NCBI GenBank assembly: GCA_036568605.1 | Contig: DATCSE010000130.1 | Coordinates: 1-31,826 of the forward strand | Direction of reading: 5' to 3' | From: DATCSE01 sp036568605 | GTDB lineage: Bacteria > Pseudomonadota > Gammaproteobacteria > Burkholderiales > Burkholderiaceae_C | Length of the DNA stretch: 31,826 nt | Part shown: positions 1 to 7,701 of the stretch, in pieces | Position numbering within the stretch: position 1 is the stretch's first letter | How the letters are laid out: each line of letters starts with the position of its first letter | Notes under the pieces: model-generated | The model's database searches: none | The model's input: the letters and a program-made list of their open reading frames with translations, nothing else | Told to the model about the DNA's origin: nothing | Program-made: the position numbers and the translations under genes

Positions 1-1
1 C

Positions 2-52
2 TCGCTGACCTTCATGCCGCAGGATAGCAGGCCCTATGCCGTGGGCGCCTAG
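2..52 (+). CDS. C-terminal end of an unidentified protein (partial)
   Basis: The first 52 bases hold an open frame without a start that ends in TAG and reads as a 16-residue tail finishing in RPYAVGA. It would overlap the murB stop codon by four bases in a convergent arrangement, which is common in compact genomes. The piece is too short to assign a family. It could also be a chance open frame, so the call rests only on its position and on the lack of any other gene at the window edge. Confidence 0.3.
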   Translation, partial: SLTFMPQDSRPYAVGA

Positions 53-1065
53 ACCACGACTGGCTCAGGCTCCAGCCGTATCCCGAAGCGCCCGTAGACG
101 CTCTCCTGGATCGCCCGCGCGAGCGTCATCACTTCCGAGCCGATCGCACCGCCGCGGTTGACGAGCACCAGCGCCTGCTTCTCGTAGACGCCGGCACGGC
201 CGACGCTCTTGCCCTTCCAGCCGCAGGCGTCGATCAGCCAGCCGGCGGCGAGCTTGACGCTGCCGTCGGGCATCGGGTAGTGCACGACCGCCGGGTCGCG
301 GCCGATGATGTCGCGGCACTGCTCGGGCGTGACCACCGGGTTCTTGAAGAAGCTGCCGGCGTTGCCGACCAGCGCCGGGTCGGGCAGCTTGGCGCGGCGG
401 ATCGCGCAGATCCAGTCGAACACCTGTTGCGCGCTCGGCGCGGCGATGCCGGTCTCGGCGATCTTGCGTTCGAGGTCGAGGTAGCCGATCACCGGCTGCC
501 ACGGCCGCGGCAGCCGCAGCCGCACCCGCGTGATCACGCTGCGGTTCGCGAGCGAGTGCTTGAACACGCTGTCGCGGTAGCCGAACGCGCAGATCGATTC
601 GCGCAGCGTGACGCTGCGGCCGGTGACGAGATCGACGGCGTCCAGCGATTCGAAGCGGTCCTTCAGCTCGACGCCATAGGCACCGATGTTCTGCACCGGC
701 GCGGCACCGACCGTACCGGGGATCAGCGCGAGGTTTTCGAGCCCGGGCCAGCCCTGCGCGAGCGTCCATGCGACGAGGTCGTGCCAGGTCTCGCCGGCGC
801 CGGCCTCGACGATCCAGGCGTCCGCGCGTTCCTCCACCAGCCGCATGCCGCGCACCTCGATCTTCAGCACGAGCTGCGGCATGTCGCGCGTCAGAATGAT
901 GTTGCTGCCGCCGCCGAGGATGAACTTGGGCGCGCGCCCGAACTCGGGATGGTCGACGACCTGCCGCACATCGGCGTCCGAGGCCACGCGCACGAGCGTG
1001 CGCGCCACCGCCGGCAGGCCGAAGGTGTTATGCGGCTTGAGGCTGACGCCCGTCTCGATTTGCAT
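49..1065 (-). CDS. murB: UDP-N-acetylenolpyruvoylglucosamine reductase MurB
   Basis: MurB reduces UDP-GlcNAc-enolpyruvate to UDP-MurNAc with NADPH and FAD, the second committed step of cytoplasmic peptidoglycan precursor synthesis. The 338-residue product begins with the family's N-terminal NTFGLPA segment and has the FAD-binding stretch ILGGGSNI near residue 50. It also has PGTVGAAPVQNIGAYGVEL around residues 116-134, the catalytic-serine motif GNAGSFFKNP near residue 235, and the C-terminal EPEPVVV carrying the conserved acidic residue. Length and motif order fit a type I MurB. The gene is divergent from yajQ, with 38 bases between the start codons, so the two promoters must be packed together. 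Confidence 0.96.
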   Translation of the reverse strand: MQIETGVSLKPHNTFGLPAVARTLVRVASDADVRQVVDHPEFGRAPKFILGGGSNIILTRDMPQLVLKIEVRGMRLVEERADAWIVEAGAGETWHDLVAWTLAQGWPGLENLALIPGTVGAAPVQNIGAYGVELKDRFESLDAVDLVTGRSVTLRESICAFGYRDSVFKHSLANRSVITRVRLRLPRPWQPVIGYLDLERKIAETGIAAPSAQQVFDWICAIRRAKLPDPALVGNAGSFFKNPVVTPEQCRDIIGRDPAVVHYPMPDGSVKLAAGWLIDACGWKGKSVGRAGVYEKQALVLVNRGGAIGSEVMTLARAIQESVYGRFGIRLEPEPVVV

Positions 1066-1103
1066 GCCACAATTTTCGCCTCGAACCGAGTCTCCTTTCC
1101 ACC

Positions 1104-1592
1104 ATGCCCAGCTTCGACACCGTGTTAGAACCCAACCTGGTCGAGGTGCGCAATGCCGTCGACCAGGCCGCCAAGGAAATCGGCACGCGCTTCGATTTCA
1201 AGGGATCGTCGGCCCGCGTCGAGCTGAAGGACAAGGAGCTGACGCTGTACGCCGACAGCGACTTCCAGATCGGCCAGGTGATGGACATCCTGGTGGCGAA
1301 GCTGACCAAGCGCAGCGTCGACATCCGCTTTCTCGACCGCAGCGCCAAGATCGAGAAGATCGGCGGCGACAAGGTCAAGCAGCTGCTGGTCGTGAAGAAC
1401 GGCATCGACAGCGACACCGCGAAGAAGATCCAGACCACGATCAAGCAGAGCAAGCTGAAGGTGCAGGCCGCGATCCAGGGCGACACGGTGCGGGTGACCG
1501 GCGCGAAGCGCGACGACCTGCAGGCGGCGATCGCGCTGGTGCGCAAGGAAATCGCCGACGCGCCGCTGAGCTTCACGAACTTCCGCGACTGA
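1104..1592 (+). CDS. yajQ: YajQ/DUF520 nucleotide-binding protein
   Basis: This 162-residue protein matches the YajQ family throughout. It opens with MPSFDTVLEPN, continues with the RFDFKGS segment near residue 30, and ends with SFTNFRD. YajQ proteins are small, soluble, two-domain proteins that bind nucleotides; in Xanthomonas and Pseudomonas relatives they are reported to be cyclic-di-GMP effectors that modulate transcription factors. The stop codon overlaps the start of the next small gene (TGATG), suggesting translational coupling. The start is the first ATG of the frame and gives the family's usual N-terminus. A GGDEF protein is also in this window (27270-28955), but nothing in the sequence links the two. 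Confidence 0.93.
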   Translation: MPSFDTVLEPNLVEVRNAVDQAAKEIGTRFDFKGSSARVELKDKELTLYADSDFQIGQVMDILVAKLTKRSVDIRFLDRSAKIEKIGGDKVKQLLVVKNGIDSDTAKKIQTTIKQSKLKVQAAIQGDTVRVTGAKRDDLQAAIALVRKEIADAPLSFTNFRD

Positions 1593-1837
1593 TGCACCGC
1601 GCGCTCCCGGTCACGCTGGCGCTGCTGCTGGCCGCCGCGGCCGCGCAGGCGCATACCGTCTCGATGAGCGGCAGCCTGGGCGACGAGGCACTGCAGGTCG
1701 GCGACGTCACCGTCTACAACGTCGCGGCGAGCATCGTGCCGGTGCCCATGGACTACGTGCAGCTCGGCAACAGCTTCCAGACCCGCTTCCAGATGAAGCG
1801 CGAGAACGACACGCTGACCCTCGTCAAGCGCTATTGA
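1592..1837 (+). CDS. Small secreted protein of unknown function
   Basis: The 81-residue product starts with a clear Sec signal peptide: a basic start, then a leucine/alanine run, then a likely cut after AQA at about residue 20. The mature part is about 60 residues, polar, with no cysteine and no recognisable domain, so export to the periplasm is the only supported statement. Its ATG overlaps the yajQ stop in TGATG, so it is probably translated from the same message. Its stop region overlaps the 3' end of the convergent MFS gene by seven bases. I do not recognise the family. Confidence 0.7.
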   Translation: MHRALPVTLALLLAAAAAQAHTVSMSGSLGDEALQVGDVTVYNVAASIVPVPMDYVQLGNSFQTRFQMKRENDTLTLVKRY

Positions 1838-3045
1838 GCCGAGGCCCGAGGACGCGGCGAGATCGGTCGGCCCGCGAGCGCGAACGCGAGCAGCGCCGAG
1901 GCACCGATCGCCACCAGCACCAGCAGCATCTCCGGATAGCTTGCGTGCAGCAGCACCAGCAGTGCCGCGCCCGCCAGTGGCGCGGCGGCCCGCGACAGCA
2001 GCGCGATCGCCGTCATCGCACCGCTGATCTTGCCGATGTGCGCGCGGCCGAAGCGCTCGGGCAGCAGGCTCCCGCGCACGATCGTGACCAGGCCGTTCGC
2101 GAGGCCGAACAGCACCGCGAACACGAGCAGCGCCGCGAGGCTGTCCGCCAACGCGAAGACCGCGAGCGCCAGCGGCAGGCAGCCCAGCACGATCAGGCCC
2201 AGCGCGCGCGGCGACAGCCGGCGCCCGAACAACAGGAATGCAAAGCGCCCCGCCACCTGTGCCGGCCCCAGCCAGACCACGACCGCGAGCGCCTGCGTGC
2301 TGCTCAACCCCTTGGCGGCGAACGCCGACATCAGATGCGCCCACATCGCCGCCGCGACGAACGCGTTCAGCGCGAAGGCCAGCGCGAGCAGCCAGAACGA
2401 CGACGTGCGCAGCGCAGCGCGCAGCGTCCATGAAACCTGCGCCGACTCGGCTTCGCCCGATGCCAGAGGATCGCGCCCCACCGGCGCCGCGGCGCACGCC
2501 GGCCCGCGCAGCACCCAGGCGTGCAGCGGTGCGACCGCGACCAGCACCAGGCCGATGACTTGCAGCGCCGTGCGCCAGTCCAGCGCCGCGATCAGCCAGG
2601 CCGCGGCCGGAAACGACAGCGTGCTCGCGAACCCGCCCACCAGCGTCAGCGTCGTGATGCCGCGGCGAAAGCGCGTCGGGTAGCGCTTGGTCAGCACCAT
2701 GAACGCAGGCTCGTACAGCAGCATCGCCATCGACAAGCCGAGCAGCGCCCAAACGGCATAGAGCATCGGAAGGCTGCGCACCTGCGCCCACAGCAGGAAG
2801 CCGATGCCGGCCAGCAGCGCGCCGCCGCTCAGCACCGTGCGCTCGAGGCCGCGGTCGATCGCGGCGCCCACGACGCAGGTTGCCAAGCCCCACAGCGCCA
2901 GCCCCAGCGTGAACGCGCCCATGGTCTGCGGCTCGGTCCAGCCGAAGTGCTGGCGCATCGGCAGTACGAACGACGAGAAGCCGTAGTACAGCGCCGCCCA
3001 GGCCACGAGCTGCCCGATCGCGAGGACCGAGACGGTTTGCCGCAT
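1831..3045 (-). CDS. MFS transporter
   Basis: This is a roughly 404-residue, very hydrophobic protein with about 12 predicted membrane segments and the major facilitator layout. It has a short charged loop after the second segment (AAIDRGLERT) and a long central loop (residues about 190-215, GRDPLASGEAESAQ) before the second half. The chosen start (MRQTVSV) leads directly into the first membrane helix. The frame is open 22 codons further upstream to 3111, but that extension is proline-rich and unlike a transporter N-terminus. The substrate cannot be read from the sequence. The gene is divergent from the LysR gene at 3228, so that regulator may control it. Confidence 0.88.
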   Translation of the reverse strand: MRQTVSVLAIGQLVAWAALYYGFSSFVLPMRQHFGWTEPQTMGAFTLGLALWGLATCVVGAAIDRGLERTVLSGGALLAGIGFLLWAQVRSLPMLYAVWALLGLSMAMLLYEPAFMVLTKRYPTRFRRGITTLTLVGGFASTLSFPAAAWLIAALDWRTALQVIGLVLVAVAPLHAWVLRGPACAAAPVGRDPLASGEAESAQVSWTLRAALRTSSFWLLALAFALNAFVAAAMWAHLMSAFAAKGLSSTQALAVVVWLGPAQVAGRFAFLLFGRRLSPRALGLIVLGCLPLALAVFALADSLAALLVFAVLFGLANGLVTIVRGSLLPERFGRAHIGKISGAMTAIALLSRAAAPLAGAALLVLLHASYPEMLLVLVAIGASALLAFALAGRPISPRPRASAQ

Positions 3046-3227
3046 AGCCGGGCGGCGCAAGGTGCGAGGAAGTGGCGCGGATTTGGGAGCGGGACAGGGT
3101 CGGGTACACAATGAGTGCTATGCATGTGGCAATCGATGGGCGTCATCCTAGGAGTCGCGCCTTCTTATCGGAAGAGCTCGGGCCGCTCCAGGATGCAGTC
3201 CGTGCCGACCCAGCATGAGGAGAACTC

Positions 3228-4127
3228 ATGGCGAGCGCTTCCGACATCCCCTTGACCGCCATTCGCGCCTTCGTGGCGATCGGCCGCTACGGCAGCTTCA
3301 CGCGCGCCGCGGCCGCGCTGTCGGTCACCCAGAGCGCGGTGAGCCGCCATGTCGCGACGCTCGAGTCGCTGGCCGACACGCGCTTGTTCGAGCGCAAGGG
3401 CTCGACGATCGCGTTCACGCCCGCGGGCTCGCACTTCTACGACACCGTGAAGGACGCGGTGTCGACGATCGAGCTCGCCGCGCGCCAGCTCGCAGAGCGT
3501 CGCCGCGCGCCGGACAAGCTGCGCGTCCGCACGTCGATGCCGAGCTTCGCGATGACGGTCGTCGTGCCGGCGCTGGGCGCATTCGCGAAGACCTGCCCGG
3601 TGCAGGTCGACCTGATCACGACGCTCGCGCCGCCGCAGCCGCAGGACGAGTTCGACGTGCTGATCAGCCGCGACCTGAAGCTGCCCGGCACGGAGAGCTG
3701 GGAATTGCTGCGCGAGGAGCTGATCTGCGTCGGCGCTCCGGCGCTGGTGAGCGCGCAACGCAAGCGCGCGCCGGCGCGCTGGCCGATGATCGCGGCGCGC
3801 TCGCGGCCGGACCTGCTCACGAGCTGGGCCGTCGCGCAGGACCTGGCGCCGCAGCGGCTGCATGTCGTCGCCTCGTACGACCATCTCTTCCTTGCCATGG
3901 CCGCGGCGATCGGCGGTGCCGGGGTGCTGGTCGTGCCGCGGGTGCTGGTGGCCGACGCGTTGCGCGACGGCACGCTGGTGTTGGCAGACCCGATGCAGCT
4001 CGCCTCGGGCGCACGCTACATCGCGTACGTGCACCCGGCCAGCCCGCATGCGACGGTGGCGCGCGACTTCTGCCGCTGGCTCAAGCGCATGCTGCGCGAA
4101 CGCTCGCTGCCGGCGCCGGCCGATTGA
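3228..4127 (+). CDS. LysR-family transcriptional regulator
   Basis: The 299-residue protein has the N-terminal winged helix-turn-helix of the LysR family (residues about 8-67). Readable parts include LTAIRAFVAIGRYGSFTRAA, the recognition-helix stretch VTQSAVSRHVATLE, and LFERKGSTIAFTPAG. A periplasmic-binding-protein-like effector domain follows from about residue 92. It is the GcvA-like type, with the HPASPHATVARDFCRWL ending seen in amino-acid or glycine-cleavage-type regulators. GAGGAG lies six bases upstream of the ATG and fixes the start. The gene is divergent from the MFS gene and lies upstream of the acyl-CoA dehydrogenase pair. Either could be its target; divergent targets are the usual rule in the family. 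Confidence 0.92.
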   Translation: MASASDIPLTAIRAFVAIGRYGSFTRAAAALSVTQSAVSRHVATLESLADTRLFERKGSTIAFTPAGSHFYDTVKDAVSTIELAARQLAERRRAPDKLRVRTSMPSFAMTVVVPALGAFAKTCPVQVDLITTLAPPQPQDEFDVLISRDLKLPGTESWELLREELICVGAPALVSAQRKRAPARWPMIAARSRPDLLTSWAVAQDLAPQRLHVVASYDHLFLAMAAAIGGAGVLVVPRVLVADALRDGTLVLADPMQLASGARYIAYVHPASPHATVARDFCRWLKRMLRERSLPAPAD

Positions 4128-4335
4128 AGCCGCGTTGTTGTCGCGCCTGGGACAGGAAAAAAGCGCACGGTCGTGCTAAAACGGAGGGCGACTACAAAGC
4201 CCAGCGAAGTCCACCGTTCGCCCCGAGGTATCGAAGGGCGCGCGAGGCTTCGATCCCGCCCTAGGCGGGACCCTGTGCTGAGGTATCGAAGCATCAGCCC
4301 GAACGGTTGGGCATTTCAGCCCGGAGACAAGCGCG
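4128..4335. repeat. Intergenic hairpin repeat element upstream of acyl-CoA dehydrogenases
   Basis: This 208-base gap has no gene. It contains a composite repeat at about 4213-4306. The outer ends are inverted (CCGTTCG at 4213-4219 and CGAACGG at 4300-4306). Inside are two direct copies of GAGGTATCGAAG (4225-4236 and 4280-4291). In the middle is a perfect 7-bp hairpin, TCCCGCC-CTA-GGCGGGA, at 4254-4270. The outer parts look like a diverged copy of the repeat that is tandemly arrayed at 13585-13779. Upstream of the repeat, near 4175, an AT-richer stretch (GTGCTAAAACGG) may be part of a promoter for the acyl-CoA dehydrogenase genes, but no clear -35 box was found. Confidence 0.65.
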
Positions 4336-5517
4336 ATGGACCTCAATTTCACCCCCGAAGAGCAAGCGTTCCGCGACGAGATTCGCGCCTGGGTGGCCGA
4401 GAACCTGCCGAAGGACATCAGCCACAAGGTCCACAACGCGCTGCGCCTGAGCAAGGACGATATGCAGCGCTGGGCCAAGATCCTCGGCAAGAAGGGCTGG
4501 CACGGCTACGCCTGGCCCAAGGAGTTCGGCGGCCCGGGCTGGACGGCGGTGCAGAAGCATCTGTTCGAGGAAGAGTGCGCGCTGGCCGGCGCGCCGCGCA
4601 TCGTGCCGTTCGGGCCGGTGATGGTCGCGCCGGTGATCATGGCGTTCGGAACGCCCGAGCAGCACAAGCGCTTCCTGCCCGGCATCATGAGCGGCGAGGT
4701 CTGGTGGAGCCAGGGCTACAGCGAGCCGGGCTCGGGCTCCGACCTGGCATCGCTGAAGACCAAGGCCGAGCGGCGCGGCGACTACTACGTCGTCAACGGC
4801 CAGAAGACCTGGACCACGCTGGGCCAGTACGGCGACTGGATCTTCTGCCTGGTGCGCACCAGCAGCGACGGCAAGCCGCAGACCGGCATCAGCTTCCTCC
4901 TGATCGACATGAAGAGCCCCGGCATCACGGTGCGGCCCATCATCACGATGGATGGCGAGCACGAGGTCAACGAAGTCTGGTTCGACAACGTCGAGGTGCC
5001 GGCCGACCAGTTGATCGGCGAAGAGAACAAGGGCTGGACCTACGCGAAGTACCTGCTCGCGCACGAGCGCACCAACATCGCCGACGTGAACCGTGCGAAG
5101 CGCGAGCTCGAGCGGCTCAAGCGCATCGCGAAGGCCGAAGGGCTCTACGACGACACGCGCTTCCGCGACGAGATCGCGAAGCTGGAGGTCGACGTCGTCG
5201 CGCTCGAGATGATGGTGCTGCGCGTGCTCAGCGCCGAGAAGAGCGGCAAGCAGTCGCTCGAGGTCGCCGGCCTCTTGAAGATCCGCGGCAGCGAGATCCA
5301 GCAGCGCTACTCGGAGCTGATGATGCTGGCCGCCGGCCCGGCCGCGGTGCCGTTCATCCACGAGGCGATGGAAGCCGGCTGGCAGGGCGACCAGGCGGCC
5401 GGCGCGACCTTCGTCGCGCCGCTGGCCGGCACCTACTTCAACATGCGCAAGACCACGATCTACGGCGGCTCGAACGAGGTTCAACGGAACATCGTCGCGC
5501 AAACGGTGCTCGGCTGA
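4336..5517 (+). CDS. Acyl-CoA dehydrogenase, pimeloyl-CoA dehydrogenase large-subunit type
   Basis: The 393-residue protein has the three-part acyl-CoA dehydrogenase fold. An alpha-helical N-terminus runs from MDLNFTPEEQAFRDEIRAW. A middle beta domain carries the FAD/substrate signature YSEPGSGSDLASLKT around residue 133. A C-terminal helical domain ends in the FAD-contact motif YGGSNEVQRNIVA. The enzyme would introduce an alpha-beta double bond into an acyl-CoA and pass electrons to ETF. The sequence and the immediately following second dehydrogenase match the PimC/PimD pair of dicarboxylic-acid degradation; similar heteromeric pairs also act on other bulky acyl-CoAs. No other pim-type genes are in the window, so the true substrate is open. 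Confidence 0.9.
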   Translation: MDLNFTPEEQAFRDEIRAWVAENLPKDISHKVHNALRLSKDDMQRWAKILGKKGWHGYAWPKEFGGPGWTAVQKHLFEEECALAGAPRIVPFGPVMVAPVIMAFGTPEQHKRFLPGIMSGEVWWSQGYSEPGSGSDLASLKTKAERRGDYYVVNGQKTWTTLGQYGDWIFCLVRTSSDGKPQTGISFLLIDMKSPGITVRPIITMDGEHEVNEVWFDNVEVPADQLIGEENKGWTYAKYLLAHERTNIADVNRAKRELERLKRIAKAEGLYDDTRFRDEIAKLEVDVVALEMMVLRVLSAEKSGKQSLEVAGLLKIRGSEIQQRYSELMMLAAGPAAVPFIHEAMEAGWQGDQAAGATFVAPLAGTYFNMRKTTIYGGSNEVQRNIVAQTVLG

Positions 5518-5544
5518 ACGAACGCACGCACAAGGAAACGAATC

Positions 5545-6684
5545 ATGGACTTCGATTTCAGCGACGACCAGGAAATGCTGCGCGACTCGGTGCGCAAGTG
5601 GGTCGCCAAGGCCTACGGCTTCGAGCAGCGCCGCGCGATCGTCAAGGCCGGCGGCTATTCGGCGCAGGCCTGGGGCGAGCTGGCCGACCTCGGCCTGACG
5701 GCGCTGCAGGTGCCCGAGGCGCAAGGCGGCATGGGCTTCGGCCCGGTCGATGCGATGGTCGTGATGGAAGAGCTGGGGCGCGGCATCGTGCTCGAACCGT
5801 ATGCCGCGGTCGCGCTGGTCGCGACGCACCTGCTGAAGGCGGGCCACGCGCCGTCGGCCGAACTCTGGCTGCAGGGCATCGCCAGCGGCCAGGAGCGGGT
5901 CGTGCTCGCGCACCAGGAGCGCAGCGCGCGCTACCGGCTCGCGCATGTCGAGACCACCGCGAAGAACGTCGGCGGCACCTGGCAGCTCAGCGGCACCAAG
6001 ATCATGGTGCCGGCCGGCGCGCATGCGGGCGCGTTCATCGTGCCGGCGCGCGTCAGCGGTGCGGTCGACGATCCGCAAGGCATCGCGCTGTTCCTGCTGT
6101 CCAAGGGCGAAAAGGGCGCGAAGATCGAAGGCCATCCGACGCAGGACGGCGCCTGTGCCGCCACGCTGACGCTGAAGGACGCCGATGCGATCGAGCTGCT
6201 GCCGGCCGGCACTGCGTACACCGCGCTCGAGGAGGCGATCGACATCGGCATCGCCGCGCTGTGCGCCGAGGCGGTCGGCGCGATGGACACGCTGGTCGCG
6301 GCGACGATCGAGTACATGAACACGCGCAAGCAGTTCGGCGTGGCGATCGCGAGCTTCCAGGCGCTGCGGCACCGCATCGCCGACGTGAAGATGCAGCTCG
6401 AGCTGGCGCGCTCGATGAGCTACTACGCGACGCTGAAGCTCGGCGAGCCGGCGGCGACGCGGCGCCGCGCGATCGCGCAGGCGAAGGTCCAGCTCGGTCA
6501 ATCGATGCGCTTCGTCGGCCAGCAGTGCATCCAGCTGCACGGCGGCATCGGCGTGACCGACGAGTACATCGCCGGTCACTACTTCAAGCGCCTGACCGTG
6601 ATGGAGATGACCTACGGCGACACGCTGCACCAGCTCGGCGAGGTGTCGGCGCGGATGCAGGACACGGCCGGCGTCTTCGCCTGA
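5545..6684 (+). CDS. Acyl-CoA dehydrogenase, pimeloyl-CoA dehydrogenase small-subunit type
   Basis: This 379-residue acyl-CoA dehydrogenase homologue begins MDFDFSDDQEMLRDSVRKWV and carries the C-terminal FAD/tetramer motif QLHGGIGVTDEY near residue 330. Its middle domain lacks the strong EPGSGSD-type signature seen in its neighbour, as expected of the weaker-conserved partner of a heteromeric dehydrogenase. It lies 27 bases downstream of the first subunit on the same strand, and an AAGGAAA sequence precedes its ATG. The two genes almost certainly form one transcription unit and one enzyme. A PimD-like role is inferred from the pairing and overall likeness. The message runs into the hairpin repeat at 6696-6806. 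Confidence 0.88.
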   Translation: MDFDFSDDQEMLRDSVRKWVAKAYGFEQRRAIVKAGGYSAQAWGELADLGLTALQVPEAQGGMGFGPVDAMVVMEELGRGIVLEPYAAVALVATHLLKAGHAPSAELWLQGIASGQERVVLAHQERSARYRLAHVETTAKNVGGTWQLSGTKIMVPAGAHAGAFIVPARVSGAVDDPQGIALFLLSKGEKGAKIEGHPTQDGACAATLTLKDADAIELLPAGTAYTALEEAIDIGIAALCAEAVGAMDTLVAATIEYMNTRKQFGVAIASFQALRHRIADVKMQLELARSMSYYATLKLGEPAATRRRAIAQAKVQLGQSMRFVGQQCIQLHGGIGVTDEYIAGHYFKRLTVMEMTYGDTLHQLGEVSARMQDTAGVFA

Positions 6685-6695
6685 TGACCTCTTCT

Positions 6696-6806
6696 TCCCT
6701 CTCCCTCTGGGAGAGGGTTAGGGTGAGGGCCAACGAGCCGCGTGAGCTTCGCGAGGTTGGCGCTTCTCATTGGCCCTCACCCCGGCCCTCTCCCAGAGGG
6801 AGAGGT
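6696..6806. repeat. Paired inverted hairpin repeats between convergent genes
   Basis: Two copies of the same motif face each other. The left copy forms a perfect 9-bp hairpin, CCCTCTCCC-TCT-GGGAGAGGG, at 6697-6717, followed by a GGGTGAGGGCCAACG tail. The right copy (about 6770-6805) is its reverse complement with its own hairpin at 6786-6805. Together they can also form one long cruciform. The element fills the gap between the stop codons of two convergent genes (6684 and 6815), a favoured site for REP-like elements. It may act as a two-way terminator or mRNA 3' stabiliser. A second pair of the same family is at 20271-20385. Confidence 0.8.
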
Positions 6807-6814
6807 GCGCTGTT

Positions 6815-7699
6815 TCACTGACCGCGGTACGTTGCGTACGCCCAAGGCGTCACGGTGATCGGGATGTGGTACTCGCCCTCGGGTTCGGCGATGCCGAACG
6901 CGATCGGCACGACATCGAGGAACGGCTCGTCCGCGGTGTCGACGCCGTGGCGGCGGAAGTAGTCGCCGACATGGAAGCTGAGTTCGTAGCGGCCGATGCG
7001 CAGCGGCTCGCCAGCGAGCAGCGCGATCCCGGTCGCGCCGTCGCCATCGGTCTCGGCCGTGCGCAACAGGCGGCGTCCGCCAGGGGCGCCGGTCTCGTGC
7101 AGATCGATGCGCATGCCCTGCGCCGGCTTGCCGCGGCTCAAGTCGAGCACGTGCGTCGTCAGCCGCCCGGCGATGTCGCGCAGGCCGTGGTCGGCGATAC
7201 GCGCGGCGAGCCGCAGCCGCGAGATGCGGGCGATCTCGGCCAGCGCGTTGCGCAGCTCGACGCCACGCTCGTTCGCCAGGCGCCGCTCGAACTCGCGCAG
7301 CGCCGAGCCGCGCGTGTGACGCCGGATGCACAGCATGAACGGGAAGCCGAAGCGCGCACGGTAGGCCGCGTTCAGCCGGTCCCACACGGCCGCGCTGTCG
7401 TCGTCGATCTCACCCAGCGCGAGCGAGCCCTGCTCGGCCTGCGAGTCGCGCGTCATCGTGCCGGCACGCGCCTGCGCGCCGGCCAGCTCGGGATGCCCGT
7501 TCAGCAGCTCGACGAGTGCGGGCTCGCTCAGCGCCTCGAGCTCGGCCAGCATCGCGGTATGCAGCGCCGCGGCGCTCGCGTACGGCCGCATGCGCGCCAC
7601 CGCCGCCGCGACCCACGGCGCATGCTCGAACACGCCGCCGAGATGCCCGACGAACTCGGCCACGCTGCAGCCGTTCAGCCGCGCCAGCGTCAGCGTCAT
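6815..7699 (-). CDS. Fused OHCU decarboxylase / 5-hydroxyisourate hydrolase-like protein
   Basis: One frame of about 294 residues joins two enzymes of urate breakdown. Residues about 5-160 are a 2-oxo-4-hydroxy-4-carboxy-5-ureidoimidazoline decarboxylase (UraD) domain. It has the catalytic histidine in NGHPELAG near residue 69, the SQAEQGSLAL motif, and the FPFMLCIRRHT...FERRL stretch. Residues about 180-294 are a transthyretin-like HIU hydrolase (UraH) domain. It starts THVLDLSRGKPA and includes FHVGDYFRRHG and FLDVVPIAFGI with YHIPI. Two signature positions are changed: the DGR arginine is alanine (TDGDGATG), and the C-terminal YRGS is YRGQ. The ATG at 7699 lies two bases after the receptor gene's stop; a TTG at 7705 could extend it by two codons. 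The decarboxylase half looks intact; the hydrolase half may not be. Confidence 0.88.
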   Translation of the reverse strand: MTLTLARLNGCSVAEFVGHLGGVFEHAPWVAAAVARMRPYASAAALHTAMLAELEALSEPALVELLNGHPELAGAQARAGTMTRDSQAEQGSLALGEIDDDSAAVWDRLNAAYRARFGFPFMLCIRRHTRGSALREFERRLANERGVELRNALAEIARISRLRLAARIADHGLRDIAGRLTTHVLDLSRGKPAQGMRIDLHETGAPGGRRLLRTAETDGDGATGIALLAGEPLRIGRYELSFHVGDYFRRHGVDTADEPFLDVVPIAFGIAEPEGEYHIPITVTPWAYATYRGQ

Positions 7700-7701
7700 C
7701 G

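Noticed and set aside
3157..3175. CTTC-N6-GAAG dyad upstream of the first LysR as an operator
   Set aside because: Only 4-bp arms, too short to separate from chance without comparison to orthologues.
4294..6630. Very long minus-strand open frame opposite the acyl-CoA dehydrogenases
   Set aside because: It is an antisense shadow. The product is Arg/His/Ala/Asp-rich low-complexity sequence without family motifs, while the plus strand encodes two clear enzymes.
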